Assembly (NCBI RefSeq): GCF_022095615.2
Contig: NZ_CP155559.1
Coordinates: 3,531,501 to 3,595,500 of the forward strand
Length of the DNA: 64,000 bases
Reading direction: 5' to 3'
Source: Bacillus thuringiensis
Lineage (GTDB): Bacteria; Bacillota; Bacilli; Bacillales; Bacillaceae_G
Shown: one piece after another, positions 8,373 through 18,158 of the stretch
Layout: each line of letters begins with the position of its first letter
How positions within the stretch are numbered: the first letter of the stretch is position 1
Program-made: the position numbers and the translations under genes
The notes under the pieces: generated by a model
The model's database searches: none
Seen by the model: only the letters and a program-made list of their open reading frames with translations
What the model was told of the DNA's origin: nothing

Positions 8373-10214
8373 TTATTTTATGTTCAATACATATGAACCA
8401 TCTTTATTCTCATATTTATAGACGTATAAATAATATTTTCCTGGCTTTGCATTATAAGTTCCTTTAACTACCTTTCCTTCATTTTCACCATATGCTACAT
8501 AGTTATTTAAATCTGATTCATGATGAAGTACCCATGTCATGCCGATATTTTGTTCATTTAGTAGAGAAATATTAATATTTTCCGGTGAGTCAATTTGGAA
8601 AGTAAATACATCTACTCTATCACTATTATGTAGCGTTCCTTTCACCGGTGTATGAAAGTTAACTTTATTTGCCTGTCTAGGCTCATTGTTTGGTTCATTT
8701 TCTGTTACTTGTAACTCATTCCCACCGTTTGGTTTTCTTTGTTCATAACCTAAGTTTACTAGTATAGACTTCAAATCTGGTAAAACACCAATTTTATCTG
8801 CATATGGATCTTTAGATTTTGTTCCTGTGCTCTGGTTGCTTAATATTGCTCTTAGTTCACTTGGTCTATATGGTTGTCCTAAATTTTCTTTAGCAATGCT
8901 TTGTACTAAAGTCGCTGCCCCAGCAATAATTGGCGAAGCACTTGATGTTCCGCTAAAGCTTGAAGTATAAAGATTTACAGCACTTCTACTTTGCTCGGCT
9001 GTAGTTGTATCTACATTTTCTCCCCATCCGTACACATCAATACGGCTTCCATAATTCGAAAACCACATACGTTCATGAGGGAAAGATGAAGAGCCAGCTC
9101 CTACCATAATTGCACCCGAATCTTTAAAATCTTTACTATTACGATTTAAGACTTGCTTACCTTTTCTATCTTTGAACTGATCTAAATCATTCCACCCATT
9201 TGCTCCAGCCTCTATAATTACAATTCCCTTATCTGTACCAGCACGAATTGCATCAAAAATATCTGGTTGTACTTCGACAGGTAAATATTTATCACCATAT
9301 CCATCAAAGGATGCTTGCGCCTCTAACAATAAAACATCCCCAGCTTCTAACTGATTTACAGCGCTTAATATTGCATCAGCCGTATTATACTGTCCGTTAT
9401 CTCTTATTTGAGAGATAACCTTTGCTTTCGCTTTTGGCGCAATCCCAATATTCCCAACTCCATTGTCCTCAGAAGATACAATTCCTAGTACAGACGTCCC
9501 ATGACCGACATGCTGATCTATATTTCTTCCAGACATTAATTCAATATTTTGATGTAATAAATCCTCATGATTTAATAGCCATCCGTATTCCATATCAACA
9601 AAAGTGATACCATTTCCATTACCGCCTTGAATTCCCCAGGCGAAAGGCGCATTAATACCGTATGGGGCTGCTTCAAGATAACCTTGTTTTTTAAATCTAG
9701 GATTGTTATTAGGATTAAGAGCTACACTTGATGATTGCACTTCAGGTGGCATTATTTTCTCTTGTTTCTTCATATACGCATCTTCTATTAAAGAAGATGC
9801 CTTTAACTTATCTACTATTTCTTCTTCATACCCACTATTTTGATTTTGAAGAATATAGTAGTTTAATAAACTTGTAGATACATGATTAGGTGCTTTCACT
9901 TCAAGGTTTTGTATTTGTTCCGGGCTTACAGATGTGAATAAACGAGTAAATGTTACATCTGGATATTCTGTCAAAAGATCTTTTATTACTTTATCATTCG
10001 TTTGAGATTGTATTTGTTTTTCAATACCATCTTCATATGGCAAATCCAAATCCGCTTTAAATTTTACAATGATTTGCTTATCTGTTTCTTGTTCTATCCC
10101 TAATTTACTCTGCTGTTCTATAGAATCAGCATATACACTATTGATAGTGCCTCCTGTTCCTAAAAGTGTTGTAATGATTACAGTTGACGCACACATTTTT
10201 TGAAATATTTTCAT
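8373..10214 (-). CDS. Secreted subtilisin-family (S8) serine protease with C-terminal prepeptidase-like domain (Sfp-like)
   Basis: A protein of 613 residues with a signal peptide (about 1-29), a propeptide-like region to about 160 and an S8 catalytic domain (about 185-480). The triad is Asp207 (FVDMEY), His238 (HVGHGTS) and Ser424 (SGTSSASP). The first motif reads DME rather than the usual DTG or DSG. A C-terminal beta-rich domain (about 505-613) resembles PPC domains that aid secretion or substrate contact. A PlcR box lies 129 bases upstream. It corresponds to the PlcR-regulated subtilase-family protease that neighbours plcA in B. cereus. Confidence 0.9.
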   Translation of the reverse strand: MKIFQKMCASTVIITTLLGTGGTINSVYADSIEQQSKLGIEQETDKQIIVKFKADLDLPYEDGIEKQIQSQTNDKVIKDLLTEYPDVTFTRLFTSVSPEQIQNLEVKAPNHVSTSLLNYYILQNQNSGYEEEIVDKLKASSLIEDAYMKKQEKIMPPEVQSSSVALNPNNNPRFKKQGYLEAAPYGINAPFAWGIQGGNGNGITFVDMEYGWLLNHEDLLHQNIELMSGRNIDQHVGHGTSVLGIVSSEDNGVGNIGIAPKAKAKVISQIRDNGQYNTADAILSAVNQLEAGDVLLLEAQASFDGYGDKYLPVEVQPDIFDAIRAGTDKGIVIIEAGANGWNDLDQFKDRKGKQVLNRNSKDFKDSGAIMVGAGSSSFPHERMWFSNYGSRIDVYGWGENVDTTTAEQSRSAVNLYTSSFSGTSSASPIIAGAATLVQSIAKENLGQPYRPSELRAILSNQSTGTKSKDPYADKIGVLPDLKSILVNLGYEQRKPNGGNELQVTENEPNNEPRQANKVNFHTPVKGTLHNSDRVDVFTFQIDSPENINISLLNEQNIGMTWVLHHESDLNNYVAYGENEGKVVKGTYNAKPGKYYLYVYKYENKDGSYVLNIK

Positions 10215-10342
10215 TACATCAATCCTCCTATTAATAATTATTAATCATTATATTAATCTATAATAATTTTATTTCTATAACGTATTCCCTTTCTACTAAA
10301 TAGATTATAGTAATCAGAAATATGAACTTCAACGTATTTTCA

Positions 10343-10358
10343 TATGCAATATTTCATA
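10343..10358. promoter_or_regulatory. PlcR box between the divergent protease and LysM-hydrolase genes
   Basis: TATGCAATATTTCATA matches the PlcR consensus exactly. It lies 129 bases from the protease start (minus) and 151 from the LysM hydrolase start (plus). The site is palindromic and could serve either or both promoters. Confidence 0.9.
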
Positions 10359-10508
10359 TTCTGACTCTACACTACACGAATATGAAACTTATAGTGATTA
10401 TTTATTTTATATGTGCTAATATACTTACATTAATATATTACGCATATACACATTTCAAACTACATTACTTAATAGTTTCACCTTAATTTTTTCTTAGGAG
10501 GATTTATA

Positions 10509-11306
10509 ATGAAATTACTAAAAATAAAACATATAATCCCTTTATCTGCGGCTGCAATTACATTCGTATGTAGTCAAAGTACAGCTGAAGCTTCTACTAT
10601 TCATACAGTAAAAAAGAACGATACACTTTGGGGCATTAGTAAACAATACGGCGTTTCAATACAATCCATTAAACAGGCTAATCATAAAGGAAACGATCAA
10701 ACCTTTATTGGCGAACAGTTACATATTCCAGGGGCCACGAACTCAAATGAAATTACCGTTCGTCAAAACGTCAAACCTGCGAACATTTCTGGACAAATTA
10801 TTTATCAAGTACAACAGGGAGATTCATTAGAAACGATAGCAAAGCGTTACAATGTTACCGTTCAATCTATAAAACAAATTAACAATACAGTCGGAAACAA
10901 GCTTTATACAGGACAACATTTAAAAATAAACTCAAGCATTTCACAAAAAGAAAAAGACTTAATGGCACGCTTAGTTACTGCTGAAGCAGGTGGCGAATCC
11001 TATAAAGGAAAAGTGGCCGTAGCAAAAGTTATCCTAAATCGTGTAAACGCAAAAGGTTTTCCAAATACAATAACAGGCGTTATTTATGAACCTATTAAAT
11101 ATGGATATGCATTTACTCCTGTTACAGATGGAAGAATTAATCATCCGGCAAGCCCAGAAGCAAAAATGGCAGTAGAAGAGGCTATCTCCACAAATGGCAT
11201 ACATTCTGATTGGCTTTATTTCTATAATCCGAAAACATCAACAGACAAATGGATTACGACACGTCAAACAGTAGCAGTAATCGGTAACCATGTCTTCGCT
11301 AAATAA
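10509..11306 (+). CDS. Secreted cell-wall hydrolase: two LysM domains plus SleB/CwlJ-type hydrolase domain
   Basis: A protein of 265 residues with a signal peptide (about 1-28, cleavage near AEA-ST), LysM repeats at about 31-75 and 97-141 that bind peptidoglycan, and a Hydrolase_2 domain (about 152-264). Glu159 in TAEAGGES is the likely catalytic glutamate of this lytic transglycosylase-like family, which includes the spore cortex enzyme SleB. An AGGAGGA binding site precedes the ATG. The shared PlcR box suggests expression with the secreted virulence enzymes, so this copy may act on vegetative wall rather than spore cortex. That is inference. Confidence 0.9.
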   Translation: MKLLKIKHIIPLSAAAITFVCSQSTAEASTIHTVKKNDTLWGISKQYGVSIQSIKQANHKGNDQTFIGEQLHIPGATNSNEITVRQNVKPANISGQIIYQVQQGDSLETIAKRYNVTVQSIKQINNTVGNKLYTGQHLKINSSISQKEKDLMARLVTAEAGGESYKGKVAVAKVILNRVNAKGFPNTITGVIYEPIKYGYAFTPVTDGRINHPASPEAKMAVEEAISTNGIHSDWLYFYNPKTSTDKWITTRQTVAVIGNHVFAK

Positions 11307-11320
11307 GATCTAAATTCATT

Positions 11321-11354
11321 AACAGACCTCTTCACTTAAAAGGTCTGTTTTTTT
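11321..11354 (+). terminator. Intrinsic terminator of the LysM hydrolase gene
   Basis: Arms 11321-11329 and 11341-11349 are perfect complements and are followed directly by a run of T. It lies 15 bases after the stop codon. Confidence 0.9.
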
Positions 11355-11571
11355 ATATGTAAGATGTTATTAATCATATGAAATAGTGATTTTTCAAACT
11401 ATTTCTTCTTTCAAATAAAAAATTTTGTATTTACTCCACCACTCGGAGAAATTAATAAAGCATCAAGTTCAAAAACCCCTTCTTTATTCATAAAAGCTAT
11501 TTCTTAACTTCATAAAATTGTTATACACTAGAAAAATAGAAAACAAACTATTCGTTAGCAGGTGAAAGAAT

Positions 11572-12909
11572 ATGTATGATGTTACAATTATCGGCGCTGG
11601 AGTAAGTAGCATTTTTATGGCTTATTCACTAGCTAAAAGTAACAAAAAGGTTTTAATTCTGGATAAAGGTAAAGCGCTAGAAGATCGTCATTGTCCTCTA
11701 GACGAAGGAAAAGCGTGTACTTGTACTACATGTGCTAAATATTTCGGGTTTGGTGGTTTAGGAAAATCTGAAGGGAAATTTAATTATACAAACGGATTTG
11801 GTGGCGAACTTGAGCAAAAAGTCGGTAAAGAAGGCTTTATACAACTCATGGCTGAAGTAGATGAAATTCTATGTCAGTTCGGAGGAAATGCTGTTTCAAA
11901 ATATTCTACAGAAAATCCAACTCTCAATCAGAGAGCTAAAGCGTGTGGTTTACAAATGCTAACAACAGAAGTAAGGCATCTTGGTACTACCCTTTCAAGT
12001 GAGATTTTTCAGCAACTCTATGAATTTTTACTTACGAAAATAAATATTCAATTTCATATAGATGTGCAACATATTATGAAACAGAAAGATCATTTTACAA
12101 TAGAGACAAATGAAGGAACAGTTCAATCTAAACAACTAGTATTTGCAACTGGACGGTCCGGAGCGGATTGGTTAAAAGAAATGTGCACTTCTCTCAATAT
12201 CTCTCAGAAACAAACTCGTGTAGATTTAGGTATTAGAGTAGAGATGAACGAACACCAATTACGTTCTATATTAAAAGATACATTTGAAACAAAGCTTTCT
12301 TATGAGCATGAACACTTCACAGCAACTACGTACTGTATGAATCCGAAAGGACGCATTATTAGAAAGTACGAAGAAGGTTTAGTTATGCCTGACGGTCAAA
12401 ATTTTCGAGAGCAAGGAACTGGCACACCTAACTTAAATTTCACTTTATTTATCCCGCGCTATTTTTCAACTCTCAAAGAAGCAAATGTATACGCAAGTTC
12501 AATTATTAAAAGCATTAACCAAGGACGAGATCGAATTGTTATACAGCGCTTAGAGGACTTACTAAATAAACAAGCTACAACAGAGAACAACATGAAACAT
12601 AACCGTATACGTCCTACACTACAAGGAGATTATGGAGATTTGCATACAGAAATTCCACCATTATATATTGAAGGACTTAAAGAATTTTTATTACGCTTAG
12701 AGCAATTCATCCAAGAACCGATCGATAAAGATACTTTATTATATGGAATTGATGGAAAGTTCTATGCTCCTACGATAAAAATTAATAATCATTTTGAAAC
12801 TAGTATACACGGGCTATTTTTAATTGGAGATTGTTCCGGCGTTACGCATTCATTATCTCAAGCAGCCGCAAGTGGGTTGTATGTTGGAAAATATTTATCT
12901 CATATTTAA
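11572..12909 (+). CDS. FAD-dependent oxidoreductase (COG2509-like)
   Basis: A protein of 445 residues. An N-terminal dinucleotide-binding fold (GAGVSS at 8-13, LDKG at about 30-33) is followed by a Cys-rich segment (CPLDEGKACTCTTCAKYFG, about 42-60) and a C-terminal FAD-contacting motif (LFLIGDCSG near residue 420). The family consists of cytoplasmic flavoproteins with unknown substrates. The four cysteines at about 42-55 could bind metal or be redox active. An AGGTG site precedes the ATG. It appears to be monocistronic, with its own terminator at 13026. Confidence 0.8.
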   Translation: MYDVTIIGAGVSSIFMAYSLAKSNKKVLILDKGKALEDRHCPLDEGKACTCTTCAKYFGFGGLGKSEGKFNYTNGFGGELEQKVGKEGFIQLMAEVDEILCQFGGNAVSKYSTENPTLNQRAKACGLQMLTTEVRHLGTTLSSEIFQQLYEFLLTKINIQFHIDVQHIMKQKDHFTIETNEGTVQSKQLVFATGRSGADWLKEMCTSLNISQKQTRVDLGIRVEMNEHQLRSILKDTFETKLSYEHEHFTATTYCMNPKGRIIRKYEEGLVMPDGQNFREQGTGTPNLNFTLFIPRYFSTLKEANVYASSIIKSINQGRDRIVIQRLEDLLNKQATTENNMKHNRIRPTLQGDYGDLHTEIPPLYIEGLKEFLLRLEQFIQEPIDKDTLLYGIDGKFYAPTIKINNHFETSIHGLFLIGDCSGVTHSLSQAAASGLYVGKYLSHI

Positions 12910-13025
12910 TTACTTTCATTAAGATTGCAATCAAATATTTTAACTTCCATAGTAATAGCTTACTACCGATTCTCCCGTAAAAATAGGGATTTTACGAGAG
13001 AAATATTTAATATAGCCGTGTATTC

Positions 13026-13073
13026 AAAACTATTGACATTTAATTCTAACTAATTGAATGTCAATAGTTTTTA
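13026..13073 (+). terminator. Long-stem terminator after the flavoprotein gene
   Basis: A 20-bp stem (13026-13045 with 13052-13071, one U-G pair) with a 6-base loop ends in a T run. It is 116 bases after the stop codon at 12909. Confidence 0.8.
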
Positions 13074-13285
13074 AAACCTCTATTCATTTCCCCTTTCATT
13101 TGTTCGATATTTTGTAACATCATCATAGTGTTTAATATGTTAGGATGTCTATAAGTATTTTTTACTACAACTATGACTTTTTCTGCTCTGTTTCCAAAAA
13201 ATAGATTTATGCTTTAAAATTCCTCATTGTACGTATATGAATACTTCATATTATTACCTTTAAAAAACATAAGCTAAATGGTTCA

Positions 13286-13314
13286 TTACACTCTAATAGT
13301 TATGAAAATATAAT
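13286..13314 (+). promoter_or_regulatory. Probable sigma-A promoter of the LtaS-type gene
   Basis: A -35-like TTACAC (13286-13291), a 17-base spacer and a perfect TATAAT (13309-13314), 42 bases before the ATG at 13357. The -35 match is weak. Confidence 0.5.
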
Positions 13315-13356
13315 ATATAACACAAGTTAAATAAACTGTATAAAGAAGGTGTAAAA

Positions 13357-15276
13357 ATGAAAAATAAAATCAATTTACAAATGAAAAATATAAGCTTTGT
13401 TTTAATAATTGCTTTAGCAGTATGGTTAAAAACATATCTTATTACAAGATTCAGTTTTGATTTAAAAATTGAGTCTTCTACACAAGAGCTTATTTTGTTT
13501 ATTAGCCCTCTTGCTTTATCATTAGCATTTGTCGGATTAGCATTATTTGCAACTGGTGAAAAGAGAAATTATATCGCGCTATGTATTAATTTCTTATTAA
13601 CAATCGTACTTGTTGGGAATGTAATGTTCTATGATTTTTATAGTGATTTCGTTACGTTACCAGTACTTGGGCAAACATCAAACTTTGGCCAATTAGGCGG
13701 CAGTATTATAGAAATATTGAACTACAAAATTATACTCGCATTCGTAGACATTATTTTCTTCTTTATTTTATTGAAGAAGAAATCAATAGTCTTCAAAACA
13801 GGACGTGTAACTCATCCGGCACGCTTCGTATATTTTCTTTTAACGATTGGTGTATTTTTTGCGAATCTACATCTTGCAGAAAAAGAGCGACCTGAACTAT
13901 TAACGAGATCCTTCGACCGAGTTATGCTTGTTAAAAATTTAGGACTATACACGCATCAAATATATGATTTAACACTACAAGTAAAAGCAGGTTCACAAAA
14001 AGCACTTGCTGATAGCAGTAAATTACAAGAAACAGAAAACTACGTAAAGGCAAACCAAAGTGAACCGAACCCTAGCATGTTTGGTGCAGCGAAAGGAAAA
14101 AATGTAATTGTCGTTACTCTTGAATCCCTGCAAACCTTCTTAATAGGAGCATCAGTTAACGGGCAAGAGGTTACACCATTCTTGAATCAATTCATAAATG
14201 AAAGCTATTACTTCGATAACTTTTTCCACCAAACTGGGCAAGGAAAAACATCCGATTCTGAATTTCTAATTGATACGTCGTTATATCCATTAAATCGAGG
14301 AGCTGTATTTTTCACACACGGTAACAATGATTATACTGCGACTCCAGAAATTTTACGTCAGCAAGGTTATTTCACTTCTGTATTCCATGCAAATAACGCA
14401 ACATTTTGGAATCGTAACATTATGTACTCTGCTCTTGGTTATGATCGTTACTATAACGAACTTGATTACAAAATTACGCCCGAAACAAATTTAAATTGGG
14501 GATTAAAAGATATCGAATACTTTGATCAATCTGTAGATATATTAAAAACTGTTGATCAACCATTTTACGCTCGTTTCCTCACTTTAACAAACCATTATCC
14601 ATTTACGTATGATGAAGATACAAAATTCATTGAACCATATAACTCTGGTAATGGCGTATTTGATCGTTATATCGTAACAGCACGTTACTTAGACGAATCA
14701 ATTAAAAGATTTATTGAGCGTTTAAAAGCCGAAGGAATGTATGATGATTCTATTATTGTGTTGTATGGTGATCATTATGGCATTTCTGAAAAACATAATC
14801 GCGCAATGGCACAGTTTTTAGAAAAAGATCAAATAACAGAATTTGATACTTTAAATTTACAACGCACACCTTTATATATTCATATGCCTGGCCAAACAGA
14901 AGGTCAAACAATTTCAAAGCCTACGGGACAAATCGATATGAAACCTACTATTCTAAATTTACTCGGGATTGATACTACGAACGATATTCGTTTTGGTCAT
15001 GATATGTTTTCAGATGAATATACCGGATTTGTTGTTTTACGTGATGGGAGCTTTATTACAGACAAGTATGCATACACAAACAACACTTTCTATGACCGTA
15101 TAACAGGTGAAATTGTAGATTTACAAAAAAAAGAAGCACAAGCACTCATTAACCGTGCACAAAATGAATTACGAATGTCTGACAAAATTATTGAAGGTGA
15201 TTTATTACGTTTCTCAGAAAGTAATAAAATGAAAACTGGCGAAGTACAAACTAAAATTAAAGAGACTGAAAAATAA
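13357..15276 (+). CDS. LtaS-type lipoteichoic acid synthase (polyglycerol phosphate polymerase)
   Basis: A protein of 639 residues with about five N-terminal membrane helices (within 1-175) and an extracellular sulfatase-like domain (about 245-580). Catalytic Thr298 (GQGKTSDSEF), Glu255 (VTLES) and the YGDHYG metal motif (near 470) match S. aureus LtaS. The enzyme moves glycerol phosphate from phosphatidylglycerol to build lipoteichoic acid at the outer membrane face. The B. cereus group has several LtaS paralogues and I cannot assign which this is. An AGAAGGTG binding site precedes the ATG. Confidence 0.93.
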   Translation: MKNKINLQMKNISFVLIIALAVWLKTYLITRFSFDLKIESSTQELILFISPLALSLAFVGLALFATGEKRNYIALCINFLLTIVLVGNVMFYDFYSDFVTLPVLGQTSNFGQLGGSIIEILNYKIILAFVDIIFFFILLKKKSIVFKTGRVTHPARFVYFLLTIGVFFANLHLAEKERPELLTRSFDRVMLVKNLGLYTHQIYDLTLQVKAGSQKALADSSKLQETENYVKANQSEPNPSMFGAAKGKNVIVVTLESLQTFLIGASVNGQEVTPFLNQFINESYYFDNFFHQTGQGKTSDSEFLIDTSLYPLNRGAVFFTHGNNDYTATPEILRQQGYFTSVFHANNATFWNRNIMYSALGYDRYYNELDYKITPETNLNWGLKDIEYFDQSVDILKTVDQPFYARFLTLTNHYPFTYDEDTKFIEPYNSGNGVFDRYIVTARYLDESIKRFIERLKAEGMYDDSIIVLYGDHYGISEKHNRAMAQFLEKDQITEFDTLNLQRTPLYIHMPGQTEGQTISKPTGQIDMKPTILNLLGIDTTNDIRFGHDMFSDEYTGFVVLRDGSFITDKYAYTNNTFYDRITGEIVDLQKKEAQALINRAQNELRMSDKIIEGDLLRFSESNKMKTGEVQTKIKETEK

Positions 15277-15286
15277 TTTAAATATG

Positions 15287-15320
15287 AAAAGGGAGCAACT
15301 CATTACAGTTGCTCCCTTTT
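15287..15320. terminator. Bidirectional terminator between ltaS-type and dynamin-like genes
   Basis: A perfect 14-bp inverted repeat (15287-15300 and 15307-15320) with a 6-base loop and A/T flanks serves the two convergent genes. Confidence 0.92.
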
Positions 15321-15374
15321 ACTCTCTTATAACATATGATGCAATGTCATATAAAAACCTCGTATATTTTACTT

Positions 15375-18158
15375 TTATTCTACGCTTGTTTCTAAAGTTA
15401 CATCTGTATAGGTATGATCATCCCCCATATTTAAAATTACTTCACATTGACGTAATCTCAATTCAAAGAGCATGATAGAATCATGATAGACTTCAGGATT
15501 TGATTTCATCTTATGTAATATCTCTTGTTTGTCTTGTGTTTCTAGATGCGTGTTTTCTACAGCTTGTTTCAAGGAGTTAAATGGATTCCTAAAGAATATA
15601 TGAATATCCCGCTCTTGCGTGTTTTCAAATAGCTCAAATTGCAAGAAAAACTTCTTCATAATAGAAGCCGTTACCTCTGTATAATCTTCATTTTCTACAT
15701 ACTGTTTGTATTTGTTATATAGCATAGCTTTGTTTTTAGGAAGAACTCCAAATAATTTACCGGCACTTTTCAGTAAAAATTGTGCTGGCGTAAATCGACG
15801 TAAAATATTTACTTCATCCATTTGTATTCTAGTCGTCATTCTGTCCGTATCTCTGCGCCAATCATCAAGCACTTTAAAATCACATGCTAACTGTATTCGA
15901 TTTTCTCCAAATAAAGAATTAAGTCCTTCACTAAGTTCTTCTAGGTACGATTGACTTTGAAGGAGCTCATTATTAGAAGTTGCAATCCAATTTTGCATAG
16001 AAAGAGCAAGATTAGGTAATACAGTTTGTTCTAAGTACTTATGTACTCTTTCATTCATCGCTTTATTTAGTTCCATATCCATGTGACTAAAATCACTTTC
16101 TTCACTCATTAAATCAGAACAACTCTTTAATATCTTCGGAATACCTTCAGTAAGATCATTCGTAATTTCAGTCTTCATTGAACGATATGATTTTGTAATG
16201 AAATGAATTTTTTCCTTCTCAAAAGCAGTAAGATTATTAATACTACCATTTAGTTTGACTAGCATATCTTCATTCCAATTAATAGCATCTACTAGATTAT
16301 TTTCTTTTTCAACACGTTTATCCAAAAGATATGTAATTGTTTTTCGAATGAAGAACAATAGCTTTTCAGTACGTTCTACATCGATATCTTTATGATTACA
16401 GTTAAAATGAATAAACTCCGTTAACTCATTTAATTGTTGACTACTTGTATATAGCGAAGAGTAGGGGAAAATTCTCGCACGCGGGAAATATGTGCTTATT
16501 CTAGCTTGCGTATCATATAATACTCTTTTCACTTCTGCTTCACTGTATATGTTATCGATTTTATTTAATAAGAAATGAATTTGTAAATTTGGTGTATGTT
16601 CTTGAATACTTAATAGAATGTCACGTTCTTTGTCAGTAAAAGGTGAATCCGCATTCAATACGAATAGTAATTCGTCTACAGAATTTAAATATTCGAACAC
16701 CTCATCTCTAGTATCGTTATTCCTATTAAAGCCAGGTGTAACTACAAATGTAAGTTTATTTTCACTTAAAAATCTGCATGGTAATTTAAATTCAACACAT
16801 GCTCTATCTCTATATGTTTGATGGTGCTGAGACATCATATTATGGTAATCAGAGACATCTTCCGTTGTTGTAATTGTAGCGTCTGTTATGGCGTTAATTT
16901 CTGTATGAGCATCATTTTTTAAAACTACTACATTTGAAATTGATTTTTCTAATATACTTTCTCCTAATATAGAGTTAATAAATGTAGTTTTTCCGTTCCC
17001 TGAAGTTCCCGTTACTAAAATACGAGTTGTTCTTAAATCTGCGAGTTCGTCAACTAACCATCTAAATCGGTGACCTATTTCTATATTGTGCTTTTGTGCC
17101 CACTGTGTAATAGATTCAAAAAGATGTAAACTGTACTCTAAACCATTCACATGATTAATAGAATATGACAGTAGGTTTTCCGCATGTTTTATATTTGCTG
17201 AATCTATTTTGGAAGGGAAAATCTCATCCCATGCCAATACAGCTGCTGCTGGAAATACAGCATAAGATGGATTGACTACTTTTAACCAATTTGTTAAAAG
17301 GTTTGGAATGATATCGTGTAATTGTCTAAGCATATATTGCCCTTGAATTAATGCAAAGTACGTTTCTTCGTAAAGAGAAGAAATTTTGTCCCATATATCG
17401 GACGAATGTATTTCAATATGTAAGAAAAATTCATTTATTGTGTTCAGCCATAATAAGTAATTTTGTTCATTTTTATAACTGTTCCAAAGTGATGAAACCA
17501 TTTGTGTAAATTGTACTTGATCTATATTATTTAACGTAACTAATATTTCGTAAAAATAATCTGGTGAAATATGTTTAGTAAATCCTTTATCAATATATCC
17601 TTTTAAAACCTCAAACCACGGATAAGATTCTGTTCGAATTAACTCATTCACCGCAAGATCTACTGCACTATCAAAATCTTGCTGCTCCTCATAAAAGGAA
17701 CGGGCAATTTTTGTGACATTCGGGTAATCGGGATTTAAAGAAACCGCTTCTTTAATAACAGCGAAAGCGGAGTCAAAATTATTTTGCTCTATATAAAGAG
17801 AAAGTAATTGTAATCCAATTTCAGTCATCAATATTATATTATCAGTAGTAATAGAAGTATAAACATTTTCAGCAACTGATAATTGATTAAGTTCAAAATA
17901 AGCATCCGCAATATTTTTTTGTGCCCATGGTGCTAATTCATTGCCAACCTTCTCCCATTTAAAAATAGCTGCTTCAAAATCTTGATGGCGATAATAAAAT
18001 TCCCCTTGTGCAAAACGAATATAAGATCCATCAGAAATCTCATTTCTTTCTTCGTTTACATAAACTTCTCCAAGTACGTCAAGAGCTGGTTTTGTTTCAT
18101 TCTCCATTAGGAATGTTTCATAATACATCTTTTTTATTAATTGTTTTTCTATTCTCAT
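15375..18158 (-). CDS. Dynamin-like GTPase with N-terminal TPR-type repeats
   Basis: A protein of 927 residues. The first roughly 330 residues are helical and TPR-like (for example FAQGEFYYRHQDFEAAIFKW, about 49-68). A dynamin-superfamily GTPase domain follows: P-loop GTSGNGKT at 384-391, TPGF (G3-like) at 474-477 and NKID (G4) at 532-535. The remaining 350 residues are predicted helical, as expected for a stalk, with a hydrophobic, basic patch near 790-815 that could touch membrane. The ATG at 18158 is preferred because GGGGGA lies just before it; the in-frame ATG at 18188 has no such site. Bacterial dynamins remodel membranes, but the role here is unknown. Confidence 0.85.
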   Translation of the reverse strand: MRIEKQLIKKMYYETFLMENETKPALDVLGEVYVNEERNEISDGSYIRFAQGEFYYRHQDFEAAIFKWEKVGNELAPWAQKNIADAYFELNQLSVAENVYTSITTDNIILMTEIGLQLLSLYIEQNNFDSAFAVIKEAVSLNPDYPNVTKIARSFYEEQQDFDSAVDLAVNELIRTESYPWFEVLKGYIDKGFTKHISPDYFYEILVTLNNIDQVQFTQMVSSLWNSYKNEQNYLLWLNTINEFFLHIEIHSSDIWDKISSLYEETYFALIQGQYMLRQLHDIIPNLLTNWLKVVNPSYAVFPAAAVLAWDEIFPSKIDSANIKHAENLLSYSINHVNGLEYSLHLFESITQWAQKHNIEIGHRFRWLVDELADLRTTRILVTGTSGNGKTTFINSILGESILEKSISNVVVLKNDAHTEINAITDATITTTEDVSDYHNMMSQHHQTYRDRACVEFKLPCRFLSENKLTFVVTPGFNRNNDTRDEVFEYLNSVDELLFVLNADSPFTDKERDILLSIQEHTPNLQIHFLLNKIDNIYSEAEVKRVLYDTQARISTYFPRARIFPYSSLYTSSQQLNELTEFIHFNCNHKDIDVERTEKLLFFIRKTITYLLDKRVEKENNLVDAINWNEDMLVKLNGSINNLTAFEKEKIHFITKSYRSMKTEITNDLTEGIPKILKSCSDLMSEESDFSHMDMELNKAMNERVHKYLEQTVLPNLALSMQNWIATSNNELLQSQSYLEELSEGLNSLFGENRIQLACDFKVLDDWRRDTDRMTTRIQMDEVNILRRFTPAQFLLKSAGKLFGVLPKNKAMLYNKYKQYVENEDYTEVTASIMKKFFLQFELFENTQERDIHIFFRNPFNSLKQAVENTHLETQDKQEILHKMKSNPEVYHDSIMLFELRLRQCEVILNMGDDHTYTDVTLETSVE

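Larger units (their letters stand above)
12910..13356. other. Gene-free stretch with hairpin, terminator, near-PlcR palindrome and ltaS promoter
   Basis: No coding potential is seen in 447 bases. From left to right there is an imperfect 13-bp hairpin (about 12969-13001), a strong terminator (13026-13073), a 15-bp palindrome resembling a PlcR box with one base too few (13236-13250), and a probable sigma-A promoter (13286-13314). Confidence 0.6.

Noticed and set aside
11380..11405. GAAATAGT/ACTATTTC inverted pair downstream of the LysM hydrolase
   Set aside because: Eight base pairs with a 10-base loop in AT-rich DNA, already beyond a clear terminator; probably chance.
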